From: Holophagales bacterium | GTDB taxonomy: Bacteria; Acidobacteriota; Thermoanaerobaculia; UBA5066 | NCBI GenBank assembly: GCA_016716705.1 | Contig: JADJVF010000016.1 | Coordinates: 1 to 64,000, forward strand | Direction: 5' to 3' | DNA: 64,000 nt | In this document: piece after piece, positions 10,001-18,658 of the stretch | Layout of the letters: each line of letters opens with the position of its first letter | How positions within the stretch are numbered: position 1 is the stretch's first letter | The notes under the pieces: generated by a model | What the model was told of the DNA's origin: nothing | Database searches by the model: none | The model's input: the letters and a program-made list of their open reading frames with translations, nothing else | Position numbers and translations under genes: made by a program

Positions 10001-12541
10001 ATGGACGAACGACCGCCAGGCGGCCCCCCCGCCGCTCCCGCCGAGCCGACGCTCACGCTGAAGGCGCCGCTGTCGGGGCCGGTCGTACCGATCGACAGGG
10101 TCCCCGACCCGGTCTTCGCGCACCGCCTCCTCGGCGACGGAGTCGCGATCGACCCGGTCTCGTCGCTCCTCCTGGCCCCGTGCGACGGCGTCGTCGCGAC
10201 GATCCACCCGGCGGGGCACGCGATCGCGCTCACGACCGACTCGGGCGTGGAGGTGATGCTGCACGTCGGCCTCGACACGGTCGCCCTCGGCGGCCGGGGC
10301 TTCGTGCCGCGCGTGGCGCAGGGGCGCCGGGTCGTCGCGGGGGAGGTGCTCCTCGCCTTCGACGCCGACCTCGTCGCCCGCTCGGCGCGGAGCCTCGTGA
10401 CGCCCGTCGTCGTCACGAGCCGCGAGCGAGTGCTGGGGATGAGGGCGGCGACGGGGTTCGTGACGGCGGGGGTCGACGATCTTCTGGTCCTGAGGCTCGC
10501 CGCCGTCGCCGGCGTTCCGTCGGGCCCGGCTCCGGGCGAGAAGACGCGGGACGTGAGGGTCCTGCGCCGGCTCGGCCTCCACGCCCGCCCCGCGGCGGCC
10601 CTCGCGGGGGCGGCGCGGCGGTTCCGGGCGGAGGTCCTCGTGGAGACCGGGTCCTCGATGGCCAGCGCGCGGAGCATCGTCGGGCTCCTTTCGCTCGGCG
10701 TCGTCCACGGCGAGGTCGTGAGGCTCCGGGCGACGGGACCCGACGCGGGGAAGGCGCTCGCGACCCTCGCCCGCGTCCTGGAAGCGGTGGACGGGAACGA
10801 GCCCGGTGCGCCCCTCTCCTCGGCTCCGAGAGCTGCACCCCGAAGGGAACGCGTGTTCACGGGAGTCCCCATGGCACCCGGCTGCGCGGCGGGGCCCGTG
10901 GCGCGCCTGGTGCGCGAGGAGCCCGAAGTCCTCGAGACCGGGGCCGACGAGAGGACGGAACGGCGCGACCTGGATTTCGCGCTCGAAGAAGCCAAGGTCC
11001 AGCTGCGGGCGCTCGAGGCGCGGGTCGGTGCCGAGGCCGGAAGCGAGCACGCGGACATCTTCGAGGCGCACGTCGCTCTCCTCGACGACCCGCTCCTCCT
11101 CGCCGAGGCCGAGCACGAGATCGTCGCGGGCAAGAGCGCCGCCTGGGCCTTCCGCGAGGCCGTGCGCCGCTACGCCGACCGGATCTCCCGCCTCCCGAAC
11201 CCGGCGCTCGCCGCCCGCGCGGCCGACCTGCGGGACGCGGGTGGGCGCGTCCTGCGCATCCTCGTCGGGCAGCGCTCCTCGCCCCCCTCGCCCCCCGAAG
11301 GATCGATCGTCGTGGCGGAGGACCTCTCCCCGTCGGAGGCTGCGACGCTCGGCCGCGGAGGCGTGGCCGGGTTCTGCACGGTGTCGGGCGGGGCGACGTC
11401 GCACGCGGCGCTCCTGGCGAGGTCGATGGGGATACCCGCGGTGGCCGGGATCGACGCCCGCGCGCTCGAGATTCCCGAGGGGACGCTCGCGGTCCTCGAC
11501 GGCGACGCCGCCGAGCTGCGCCTCTCGCCGGACGAGGCCGAGAGGGAGGCGATCCGCGAACGCTGCGCCCGGCGTGCGGCCAGGCGGAACGCCGACCGCC
11601 TCGCGTCGGCCGGGCCGGCGCTCACGAAGGACGGCGTGAAGATCGCCGTCCTGGCGAACGTGGGGAGCCTCGTCGACGCGGAGGAGGCGATCGCCTCCGG
11701 TGCCGAAGGGATCGGCCTCCTCCGGTCCGAGCTCCTCTTCCTCGACCGCGCCAACGTCCCTTCGGAGGACGAGCAGGAGGCGGTCTACCGCGCCGTGGCC
11801 GAGGCGGTCGGACCCGGCCGGCCGATCGTCGTGAGGACGTTCGACGCGGGAGGCGACAAGCCGCTGCGCTGGCTTCCCCTCCCCGAGGAGGAGAACCCGG
11901 CGCTCGGCGAGCGGGGCCTGCGCGTCTTCATCGACCGGCCCGACCTCTTCCGTGCGCAGCTCCGCGCGCTTCTCAAGGTGCCGGCGGAATACGACGTCCG
12001 GGTGACGTTCCCGATGGTCTCGATGCTCGACGAGTGGCGCGACGCGGTCGTGGACCTGGAGGAGGAACGCGAGCGGCTCGGCGCGCCCCGGCGGCGGGCG
12101 GGGATGACCGTGGAGGTCGCCTCGGCCGCGATCCTCGCGGAGGCGTTCCTGAAGGAAGCGGCCTTCGTCACCATCGGGACGAACGACCTGACCCAGTTCA
12201 CTCTCGCGATGGACCGCGGCCACCCGCGCCTCTCGCCGCGGGCCGACGCTCTCGACCCCGCCGTCCTTCACCTCATCGCCAGGACCTGCGCCGCCGCGCG
12301 CGAGCACGGAATCCCCGCCGCAGTCTGCGGGGCGCTCGCCGGAGACCTCGCGGCGGTGCCGCTCCTCCTCGGCCTCGGCGTCGGCGAGCTGTCGGTCGGC
12401 ACGGGACAGGTCCCGGCGGTGAAGGCGCGCGTCCGCGAGGTTTCGCTCGACGCCTGTCGCGCGCTCGCCGTTCGCGCCCTCGAGGCGACGACGGCCGCCG
12501 AGGTGCGGGCCCTCCTCTCGGAAACAGGGGGAGCGCTGTGA
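10001..12541 (+). CDS. PTS multiphosphoryl transfer protein, EIIA-HPr-EI fusion
   Basis: An 846-residue fusion carrying the whole cytoplasmic phosphate relay of a sugar PTS. Residues about 20-165 are a glucose-type EIIA with the phospho-histidine in VMLHVGLDTV (His88). Residues about 183-265 are HPr with LGLHARPAAA (His194). Residues about 285-840 are enzyme I with SGGATSHAALLARS (His468), the PEP-binding FVTIGTNDLTQFTLAMDRG and the C-terminal VCGALAGD. The start ATG at 10001 lacks an obvious Shine-Dalgarno. The gene overlaps the permease gene by four bases (GTGA), so translation is coupled. The pair forms a self-contained PTS needing no separate ptsHI. Confidence 0.93.
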   Translation: MDERPPGGPPAAPAEPTLTLKAPLSGPVVPIDRVPDPVFAHRLLGDGVAIDPVSSLLLAPCDGVVATIHPAGHAIALTTDSGVEVMLHVGLDTVALGGRGFVPRVAQGRRVVAGEVLLAFDADLVARSARSLVTPVVVTSRERVLGMRAATGFVTAGVDDLLVLRLAAVAGVPSGPAPGEKTRDVRVLRRLGLHARPAAALAGAARRFRAEVLVETGSSMASARSIVGLLSLGVVHGEVVRLRATGPDAGKALATLARVLEAVDGNEPGAPLSSAPRAAPRRERVFTGVPMAPGCAAGPVARLVREEPEVLETGADERTERRDLDFALEEAKVQLRALEARVGAEAGSEHADIFEAHVALLDDPLLLAEAEHEIVAGKSAAWAFREAVRRYADRISRLPNPALAARAADLRDAGGRVLRILVGQRSSPPSPPEGSIVVAEDLSPSEAATLGRGGVAGFCTVSGGATSHAALLARSMGIPAVAGIDARALEIPEGTLAVLDGDAAELRLSPDEAEREAIRERCARRAARRNADRLASAGPALTKDGVKIAVLANVGSLVDAEEAIASGAEGIGLLRSELLFLDRANVPSEDEQEAVYRAVAEAVGPGRPIVVRTFDAGGDKPLRWLPLPEEENPALGERGLRVFIDRPDLFRAQLRALLKVPAEYDVRVTFPMVSMLDEWRDAVVDLEEERERLGAPRRRAGMTVEVASAAILAEAFLKEAAFVTIGTNDLTQFTLAMDRGHPRLSPRADALDPAVLHLIARTCAAAREHGIPAAVCGALAGDLAAVPLLLGLGVGELSVGTGQVPAVKARVREVSLDACRALAVRALEATTAAEVRALLSETGGAL

Positions 12542-14316
12542 ACGTCCCGCGCCGGGCCTTCGCCCTGCTCCAGAAGATCGGCCGGGCGCTCATGCTCCCG
12601 GTCTCCGTCCTCCCCGTGGCGGGCCTCCTCCTCGGGCTCGGGAGCGCGAAGCTCGGCCTCCTCCCCGACGCGGTCGCGAGCGTCCTCGGGCAGGCGGGCG
12701 GGGCGATCTTCACGAGCCTTCCCCTCATCTTCGCCATCGCCGTCGCGCTCGGCCTGACGCAGAACGACGGAGCGGCCGCCGTCGCCGCCGTCGTCGGCCA
12801 CGTCGTCCTCCTCGCGACGATGGGCGTCGGGGCGCACCTGCTCGGCCTGCCGACGACGAAGGTCCTCGGTTTCGATTCGGTCGAGATGGGCGTCTTCGGC
12901 GGCATCCTCGTCGGTCTTCTCGCCGCGACGCTCTTCAACCGCTTCTCGAGGGCCGAGCTCCCGGCGTGGCTCGGCTTCTTCGGCGGCAAGCGGCTCGTGC
13001 CGATCCTGACCGGCCTGGCGGCGACCTTCCTGGGCGTCGCGCTCGCGTTTCTCTGGCCGCCCGTCCAGCGCGCGATCCGGGTCCTCTCCGACCAGGTCGC
13101 CTACGGCCAGCCGACCGTCGCGACGTTCGTCTACGGCGTCGTCGAGCGCCTCCTCCTGCCGTTCGGCCTCCACCACATCTGGAACGTCCCGTTCTTCTTC
13201 GAGATCGGCTCGTTCGTCGACGCCGCGGGGAAGACCGTCCACGGTGACATCACACGCTTCTTCGCGGGAGATCCGGCGGCAGGAATCCTCTCGGGCGGCT
13301 TCCTCTTCAAGATGTGGGGCCTGCCGGCAGCGGCACTCGCCATCTGGCGCTGCGCCCGCCCCGAGAACCGCGCGCGCGTCGGCGGGATCATGGTTTCGGC
13401 CGCGGCGACGTCGTTCCTGACGGGGATCACCGAGCCGATCGAGTTCTCGTTCCTCTTCCTCGCGCCCCTCCTCTACGCGCTCCACGCGCTCCTCGCGGGC
13501 CTCGCCTTCGTCGTGGCGAACCTCGCCGGGATGAAGCTCGGGTTCACGTTCTCGCACGGCTTCTTCGACCTCGCCCTCTACTGGCCGATGGACACGCGGC
13601 CCTGGCTCGTGCCGCTCCTCGGGCCGTTCTGGGGCCTCGTCTACTACGGCGTCTTCCGGGCGGCGATCCTGCGCTTCGACCTGAAGACGCCGGGGAGGGA
13701 GGAGCCGGCGGCTGCGCCCGAATCCGGCCCGGAAGCCGGGCGTCCGGCGCCTTTCGAAACGGGCGGCCTCGCCGAGCGGCTCGTCGCCGCCTTCGGAGGG
13801 CCGCGGAACATCGAGAGCCTCGACGCGTGCATCACGCGCCTCCGGGTCACCGTCCGCAACCTCGACGCCGTCGACGAGAAGGCGCTCCGGGCGCTGGGAG
13901 CCGCGGGCGTCGTCGTCATCGGGAACGCGGTCCAGGCGGTCTTCGGGACCCGATCGGAGAACCTGAAGTCGGCCATGGAGGTCGTCCTCGGAGGAGCGCC
14001 GGCGGCGATCCCGCCGGGAGCGGCGGTCAGATCCTCCGGTGCGCCGCCCTCTTCGCCGGAGGCCCGGACGCTCTGCCGGGCTGTCCTGCCGGCGCTCGGC
14101 GGAGCGGCGAACGTGCGAACGGTGGAACCGTGCGCGCGGACGCGCGTTCGCGTGCTCCTCGCCGATCCGGCGCTCCTCGACGAGCCGGCGCTCGTCGCCG
14201 CCGGCATCGGCGGCGTCATGCGCCTGCCGGGCGGCATCGTCCACCTCGTCCTGGGGGAGGAAGCGGAGGCGCTCGCGGCGGCGTTGAGGGACACCCTCAG
14301 GGGCGCCGGGGATTAG
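12538..14316 (+). CDS. PTS glucose/N-acetylglucosamine-type permease, EIIC-EIIB-EIIB
   Basis: A 592-residue permease beginning at a GTG that overlaps the stop of the fusion gene. Residues about 1-385 form the EIIC membrane domain with roughly ten helices and the substrate motif GITEPIEFSF near residue 297. A proline/alanine linker leads to a first EIIB with the phospho-cysteine in SLDACITRLRV (Cys431). A second, more divergent EIIB-like domain has its cysteine in TVEPCARTRVRV (Cys532). The family (PtsG/NagE) takes up and phosphorylates glucose or GlcNAc; which one cannot be told. The doubled EIIB is unusual. Confidence 0.92.
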   Translation: MNVPRRAFALLQKIGRALMLPVSVLPVAGLLLGLGSAKLGLLPDAVASVLGQAGGAIFTSLPLIFAIAVALGLTQNDGAAAVAAVVGHVVLLATMGVGAHLLGLPTTKVLGFDSVEMGVFGGILVGLLAATLFNRFSRAELPAWLGFFGGKRLVPILTGLAATFLGVALAFLWPPVQRAIRVLSDQVAYGQPTVATFVYGVVERLLLPFGLHHIWNVPFFFEIGSFVDAAGKTVHGDITRFFAGDPAAGILSGGFLFKMWGLPAAALAIWRCARPENRARVGGIMVSAAATSFLTGITEPIEFSFLFLAPLLYALHALLAGLAFVVANLAGMKLGFTFSHGFFDLALYWPMDTRPWLVPLLGPFWGLVYYGVFRAAILRFDLKTPGREEPAAAPESGPEAGRPAPFETGGLAERLVAAFGGPRNIESLDACITRLRVTVRNLDAVDEKALRALGAAGVVVIGNAVQAVFGTRSENLKSAMEVVLGGAPAAIPPGAAVRSSGAPPSSPEARTLCRAVLPALGGAANVRTVEPCARTRVRVLLADPALLDEPALVAAGIGGVMRLPGGIVHLVLGEEAEALAAALRDTLRGAGD

Positions 14317-14597
14317 CCGGAGCGCTTCGGAGTCGGCCCGTGTCTCGGGGCCGGCGTCGGGCGGGAGGGCGAGAGGGTGCGCATCTTCCCGCCCTTCAGG
14401 GCCGGGGCACGCGGACGGGGAGGGGCCTCCTTCTTCATCTCGGCCTTGACCTTCCGGTTGAGCTTGATGTCGCCCGCTCGTGCGGCGAGCCCGCCTCGGG
14501 CGACGCCCCCGGGGAGAGTCGTCGGCCCCGGGCGCTCCTGCGCCGCCCCCGCCGAGGCGAGGGCGAGTGCGACGAGAAGAAAGAGAGCGCGTCGCAT
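14313..14597 (-). CDS. Small secreted basic protein of unknown function
   Basis: A 94-residue protein with a clear Sec signal peptide: MRR, a hydrophobic core ALFLLVALALAS, and a likely cleavage after AGAAQ. The mature part is about 70 residues, very basic and proline-rich, ending in RPTPAPRHGPTPKRSG, with no cysteines. It converges with the PTS permease gene, their 3' ends overlapping by four bases. No family is recognised; disordered periplasmic or nucleic-acid-binding roles are possible but unsupported. Confidence 0.55.
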   Translation of the reverse strand: MRRALFLLVALALASAGAAQERPGPTTLPGGVARGGLAARAGDIKLNRKVKAEMKKEAPPRPRAPALKGGKMRTLSPSRPTPAPRHGPTPKRSG

Positions 14598-14693
14598 GAA
14601 GCCGCCGGCATTCTGTCACCCCGCAGCGTCGTAACATGCTCGATTGCCGGTCGGGGAGATCCGCTGGACCGAGCCCCGGTCGCGGGAGGGTGC

Positions 14694-15335
14694 ATGGTCG
14701 ACAGAACGGACGACCCCAACGACCTCGACTCCGGCCCCGGCGGCGTCAGCCGCCGCGGCTTCCTCGGCTCGGTCCTTCCCGCGGCCGTCGGTGTTGCGGT
14801 GGCGAAGGACGCGCTCTCCGCGCCCGCGCAGCCGGCCCCGGTGTCCCAGCTCCCCGCCGCCGAGCCCTCGAAGCTGACGCTCGTCGTGAACGGGCGGACG
14901 CACAAGGTCCTCGTCGAGCCCCGCGACACGCTCCTGACGGTCCTGCGCGAGAAGCTCGGCCTCACGGGGACGAAGCCGGGCTGCGAACGGGGCGAGTGCG
15001 GCGCCTGCTCGGTCCTCATCGACGGCGTCCCGCGGTACTCCTGTCTCACGCTCGCCCTCGAGGCCGAAGGCCGAGAGGTGACGACGGTCGAAGGGCTCAT
15101 GAACGGCGAGGAGCTCGGGCCGGTCCAGAAGGCCTTCGTCGAGGAGGACGCCTTCCAGTGCGGCTATTGCACGCCCGGGCAGGTGATCGCGGCTGAAGGC
15201 CTCCTGCGCGTGAACCCCGAGCCGACGCTCGACGAGATCCGCCTCGGCATGAGCGGCAACCTCTGCCGCTGCGGCGCCTACGCCCACATCTTCAACGCGG
15301 TCGGCAAGGCCGCCACGCTGCGGAAGGGGAGGTGA
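14694..15335 (+). CDS. Molybdenum hydroxylase 2Fe-2S subunit with Tat signal (PaoA-like)
   Basis: A 213-residue iron-sulfur subunit of the xanthine dehydrogenase/aldehyde oxidase family. A twin-arginine signal SRRGFLGSV at residues 19-27 and a hydrophobic stretch predict export of the folded complex to the periplasm. The plant-type 2Fe-2S cluster is bound by Cys97, 102, 105 and 117 in CERGECGACS and the following strand. The second cluster is bound by CGYC (156-159) and CRC (191-193). The start ATG at 14694 follows GGGAGGG. It leads a three-gene operon with 4-base spacing to the large subunit. Confidence 0.93.
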   Translation: MVDRTDDPNDLDSGPGGVSRRGFLGSVLPAAVGVAVAKDALSAPAQPAPVSQLPAAEPSKLTLVVNGRTHKVLVEPRDTLLTVLREKLGLTGTKPGCERGECGACSVLIDGVPRYSCLTLALEAEGREVTTVEGLMNGEELGPVQKAFVEEDAFQCGYCTPGQVIAAEGLLRVNPEPTLDEIRLGMSGNLCRCGAYAHIFNAVGKAATLRKGR

Positions 15336-15339
15336 CGCC

Positions 15340-17637
15340 GTGACGGACCTTCTCTACTGGCTCCAGGGCCCCGTCCCCGAGACCGCCCCTCCGAAGGTGG
15401 AGATGCCGCCGTGGGGCGAGACGAAGGTGGTGGGCAAGCCGCTGCCGCGTGTCGACGCCTACGAGCGCGTCAGCGGCTCGGCCGTCTACCCGCTCGACTT
15501 CGCCCTCCCCGACATGCTCCACGCGGCGATCCTCCGCTGCCCGCGCGCCCACGCCGTCGTGAAGTCGGTCGACACGAGCGCGGCGGAGAAGATGCCGGGC
15601 GTCCGGGCCGTGATCACCGGGAAGACGCCGGGTGCGGACATTCCGTGGTTCCGCGGGCGCGGGAAGTGGTTCTCGAAGCTCTTCGACGAGAGGGCGCGGT
15701 ACGAGGGAGACGAGGTCGCCGCGGTCGCCGCGGAGACCCGCGCCCAGGCGTACGACGCGCTGAAGGCGATCAAGGTCGAGTACGAGGAGCTCGCGTTCGT
15801 CCTCGACCCGCGCGAGGCGCTCGAGTCCGACGCGCCGCTGATCCACGAAGGGACGAACCGCTACGGCGACCCGGCCGATTACGCGCGCGGCGACGTCGCG
15901 GCCGGCTTCGCGGCGGCGGACGCCGTCGTCGAGGGGACGTACTCCACCGCGTGCGAGATCCACTCTCCGATGGAAGTGCACGGGTCGGTCGTGAAGTGGG
16001 ACGGGAACCGCCTCACGGTCTGGGACACGACGCAGGGCGTCTTCGAGGTCCAGGAGGCGGTGGCGCAGTCGCTGAAGCTCCCCCTCGCGAACGTCCGCGT
16101 CATCGGCCATTACATGGGGGGCGGGTTCGGGTCGAAGCTCGAGGCGGGGAAGTACACGGTCATCGCCGCGCTCCTGGCGAAGACGACGGCTCGCCCGGTC
16201 AAGCTCTTCCTCAGCCGCGAGGAGGAGTTCCTCGCCTCCGGCAACCGCCCGGCGAACACCATGACCGTGAAGGTCGGGGCGAAGAAGGACGGCACGCTCA
16301 CGGCGATCGAGTTCTCCTCGATCGGCTCCGGCGGGGCCTACCCGAACGGCGCGTCGACGTCCTTCCTCGCGACGGATCTCTACACCTGTCCGAACGTGAA
16401 GGCCCGCGACGAGAACGTCGCCATCAACGCGGGCCGGGCCCGCGCGATGCGGGCCCCGGGCTTCCCCCAGGGAGCGTGGGCGCTCGAGCAGGCGATGGAC
16501 GCGCTCGCGATCAAGCTCGGGATGGACCCCGTCGCGCTGCGGCTCGCGAACGTTCCGAAGGCGAGCCAGCGCCGCGGGAACCAGCCCTACACGTCGACCG
16601 GCCTGGCGGAGTGCCTGCGCGACGGCGCGAAGGCGTTCGGCTGGAGCGAGGCGAGGAAGCGCCCGAAAGGGGACGGACCGGTTCGAAAAGGGGTCGGCGT
16701 CGCCTCGGCCCTCTGGGGTTACGGGGGCGGCCCGCCGGCGACGGTCGTCGTGAAGCTCTACGCGGACGGGAGCGTCAACGTGAACACCGGCGCGGCGGAC
16801 ATCGGCACCGGGACGAAGACCGTGATGGCGCAGGTCGTCGCCGAGGAGCTCGGCGTGCCGGTCGAGAAGATCCAGATCGAGCACGCCGACACCGGGACGA
16901 CGCAGTACAGCGGGCCGAGCGGCGGCTCGAAGACGGTGCCGTCCGACATGCCGGCGGCGCGCGCCGCGGCGATCGAGGTGAGGAACAAGCTCCTCGCGGG
17001 GGCCGCGGAAGACCTGAAGCTCCCGTTCGAGGAGCTGCGGCTCGAGGGTCCCGACGTCGTCTCGGCGAAGGACCCGTCGAAGAAGGTCGCCGTCACGGCC
17101 GTGAAGGCGCTCGAGAGGCACCAGGTCCTCGTCGGCGTCGGGACGCGCGGCCCGAACGTCGAGGGGAAGGTCATCTCGATGTTCGCGACGCACTTCGCCG
17201 AGGTCGAGGTGAATACGCGGACCGGCGAGGTGACGGTGACCCGCCTCCTCGCCGCGCAGGACAGCGCCCGCGTCATGAACCGGCTCACCTTCGAGTGCCA
17301 GGTCCAGGGCGGCCTCGTGATGGGGCTCGGCCTCGGCCGGACCGAGGAGAGGGTCCTCGACCGGCAGACCGGGAAGATGTGCAACGCGAACTGGCACGAC
17401 TACAAGATCCCGACGGCGCTCGACGTGCCGGCGGAGCAGAAGGTCCTCTCCGTCGACCTCGTCGACACCGAGTGCAACACCGCCGGCGCCAAGGGGGTCG
17501 GGGAGCCGGCGACGATTCCGACGGCCGCGGCCATCGCAAACGCCGTCCACGATGCCGTCGGCGTCCGGGTCCACGACTCGCCGATCACGCCGCCGAGGCT
17601 CGTCGCGCTCCTCTCCGGGCGCGGGAAGAAGGGGTGA
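15340..17637 (+). CDS. Molybdenum hydroxylase large subunit (Mo-cofactor, PaoC-like)
   Basis: The 765-residue catalytic subunit that binds the molybdopterin cofactor and oxidises an aldehyde or N-heterocycle. Motifs seen: the N-terminal GETKVVGKPLPRVDAYERVSG-type opening (about residues 27-46), MGGGFGSKLEAGKYTV for cofactor binding, RAMRAPGFPQGAWALEQ, TGAADIGTGTKTVM, and near the C-terminus the catalytic glutamate in GAKGVGEPATIPT. It has no signal of its own and would be carried across the membrane with the Tat-tagged small subunit. GTG start at 15340. The substrate is unknown; the PaoABC family detoxifies aromatic aldehydes. Confidence 0.93.
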   Translation: MTDLLYWLQGPVPETAPPKVEMPPWGETKVVGKPLPRVDAYERVSGSAVYPLDFALPDMLHAAILRCPRAHAVVKSVDTSAAEKMPGVRAVITGKTPGADIPWFRGRGKWFSKLFDERARYEGDEVAAVAAETRAQAYDALKAIKVEYEELAFVLDPREALESDAPLIHEGTNRYGDPADYARGDVAAGFAAADAVVEGTYSTACEIHSPMEVHGSVVKWDGNRLTVWDTTQGVFEVQEAVAQSLKLPLANVRVIGHYMGGGFGSKLEAGKYTVIAALLAKTTARPVKLFLSREEEFLASGNRPANTMTVKVGAKKDGTLTAIEFSSIGSGGAYPNGASTSFLATDLYTCPNVKARDENVAINAGRARAMRAPGFPQGAWALEQAMDALAIKLGMDPVALRLANVPKASQRRGNQPYTSTGLAECLRDGAKAFGWSEARKRPKGDGPVRKGVGVASALWGYGGGPPATVVVKLYADGSVNVNTGAADIGTGTKTVMAQVVAEELGVPVEKIQIEHADTGTTQYSGPSGGSKTVPSDMPAARAAAIEVRNKLLAGAAEDLKLPFEELRLEGPDVVSAKDPSKKVAVTAVKALERHQVLVGVGTRGPNVEGKVISMFATHFAEVEVNTRTGEVTVTRLLAAQDSARVMNRLTFECQVQGGLVMGLGLGRTEERVLDRQTGKMCNANWHDYKIPTALDVPAEQKVLSVDLVDTECNTAGAKGVGEPATIPTAAAIANAVHDAVGVRVHDSPITPPRLVALLSGRGKKG

Positions 17638-17641
17638 CGCG

Positions 17642-18613
17642 ATGCTCCCGAGCTTTCGTTACGTCCGTCCCCGCACCGTCGCCGAGGCCGTCAAGGCCCT
17701 CGCCGAGCCGGGTGCACGCGCCCACGCCGGAGGCACCGATCTCGTCGGCTCCCTGCGCGACGAGGTCTTCGACGCGAAGTCCGTCGTCAGCCTTTCGGGC
17801 CTCGCCGAGCTGAAGGGAATCTCCGCCACCAACGACGGCGGCCTGCGCATCGGCGCCCTCGCGACGCTCGCCGAGATCGCGCGGCATCCCGAGATCGCGA
17901 AGGGGTGGCCGGCCCTCTCTCAGGGAGCCGCCGCGGCCGCCAGCCCGCAGCTCCGCAACCAGGGGACGCTCGGCGGGAACCTCTGCCAGCGCCCCCGCTG
18001 CTGGTACTTCCGCGGCGACTTCGCCTGCGCCCGCAAGGGCGGGGAGATCTGCTACGCCGTCGAGGGCGAGAACACCTACCACGCCATCTTCGGCGGCTCC
18101 GGCTGCTTCATCGTCCACCCCTCCGACACGGCCTCGCCCCTCGTCGCGCTCCAGGCGACGGTCAGGATCGCGGGACCGAAGGGGCCGCGGAGCCTCCCCG
18201 TCGAGAAGCTCTTCGTCCTTCCCGCCGTCGACCACACCCGCGAAACCGTGCTGACCCCCGGCGAGGTGATCACCGAGATCCTTCTCCCGCCGCCGCTCGC
18301 GGGCGGCAAGGGTCTCTACAAGAAGGTCCGCGCGCGCGGCGCCTGGGACTTCGCCCTCGGCGGCGTCGCCCTCGCGCTCTCGGTGAAGGACGGCAAGGTC
18401 GCCTCTGCCCGCGTCGTCCTCTCCGGGGTCGCCCCGACTCCCTGGCGCGTCCCCGAGGTCGAGAAGCTCCTCGTCGGCCGTCCTCTCGACGCGAAAGTCG
18501 CGGCCGAGGCCGCCGATCTCGCCGTGAAGGGCGCCGAGCCGATGTCGGGCAACGAATACAAGGTTCCGCTCGTGAAGGGAGCCGTCGAGGAGGCGCTCCT
18601 CTCCCTCGTCTGA
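17642..18613 (+). CDS. Molybdenum hydroxylase FAD subunit with extra 4Fe-4S motif (PaoB-like)
   Basis: A 323-residue FAD-binding subunit that passes electrons to the acceptor. The FAD motifs AHAGGTDLVG (residues 28-37) and GTLGGNLCQ (108-116) are present. Between them and the C-terminal lobe lies an insert with four cysteines, C115, C120, C129 and C137, in CQRPRCWYF and FACARKGGEICY. This matches the insert that binds a 4Fe-4S cluster in E. coli PaoB and in 4-hydroxybenzoyl-CoA reductase. The C-terminal domain contains ARGAWDFALGGVALAL. The start is 4 bases after the large subunit's stop. Maturation factors such as a PaoD/XdhC chaperone are not seen nearby. Confidence 0.9.
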   Translation: MLPSFRYVRPRTVAEAVKALAEPGARAHAGGTDLVGSLRDEVFDAKSVVSLSGLAELKGISATNDGGLRIGALATLAEIARHPEIAKGWPALSQGAAAAASPQLRNQGTLGGNLCQRPRCWYFRGDFACARKGGEICYAVEGENTYHAIFGGSGCFIVHPSDTASPLVALQATVRIAGPKGPRSLPVEKLFVLPAVDHTRETVLTPGEVITEILLPPPLAGGKGLYKKVRARGAWDFALGGVALALSVKDGKVASARVVLSGVAPTPWRVPEVEKLLVGRPLDAKVAAEAADLAVKGAEPMSGNEYKVPLVKGAVEEALLSLV

Positions 18614-18628
18614 CGCCGCGGCCTCTCC

Positions 18629-18658
18629 GTGGGGTCAGGTCTTGATTTTCTATTCTAC
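18629..18658. repeat. Possible REP/RAYT-associated motif
   Basis: The stretch GTGGGGTCAGGTCTTGATTT and its AT-rich tail TTCTATTCTA stand out from the GC-rich surroundings. Similar GGGGTCAGGTCTTG blocks are, from memory, frequent beside REP-associated tyrosine transposase genes. Only one copy is visible here and it sits between convergent genes, overlapping the last codons of the acyltransferase. It may be a remnant or target site; the call is tentative. Confidence 0.3.

Noticed and set aside
12268..14637. A 789-codon antisense open frame opposite the PTS permease
   Set aside because: No family signature, extreme charge bias, and the sense strand holds EIIC-EIIB domains.
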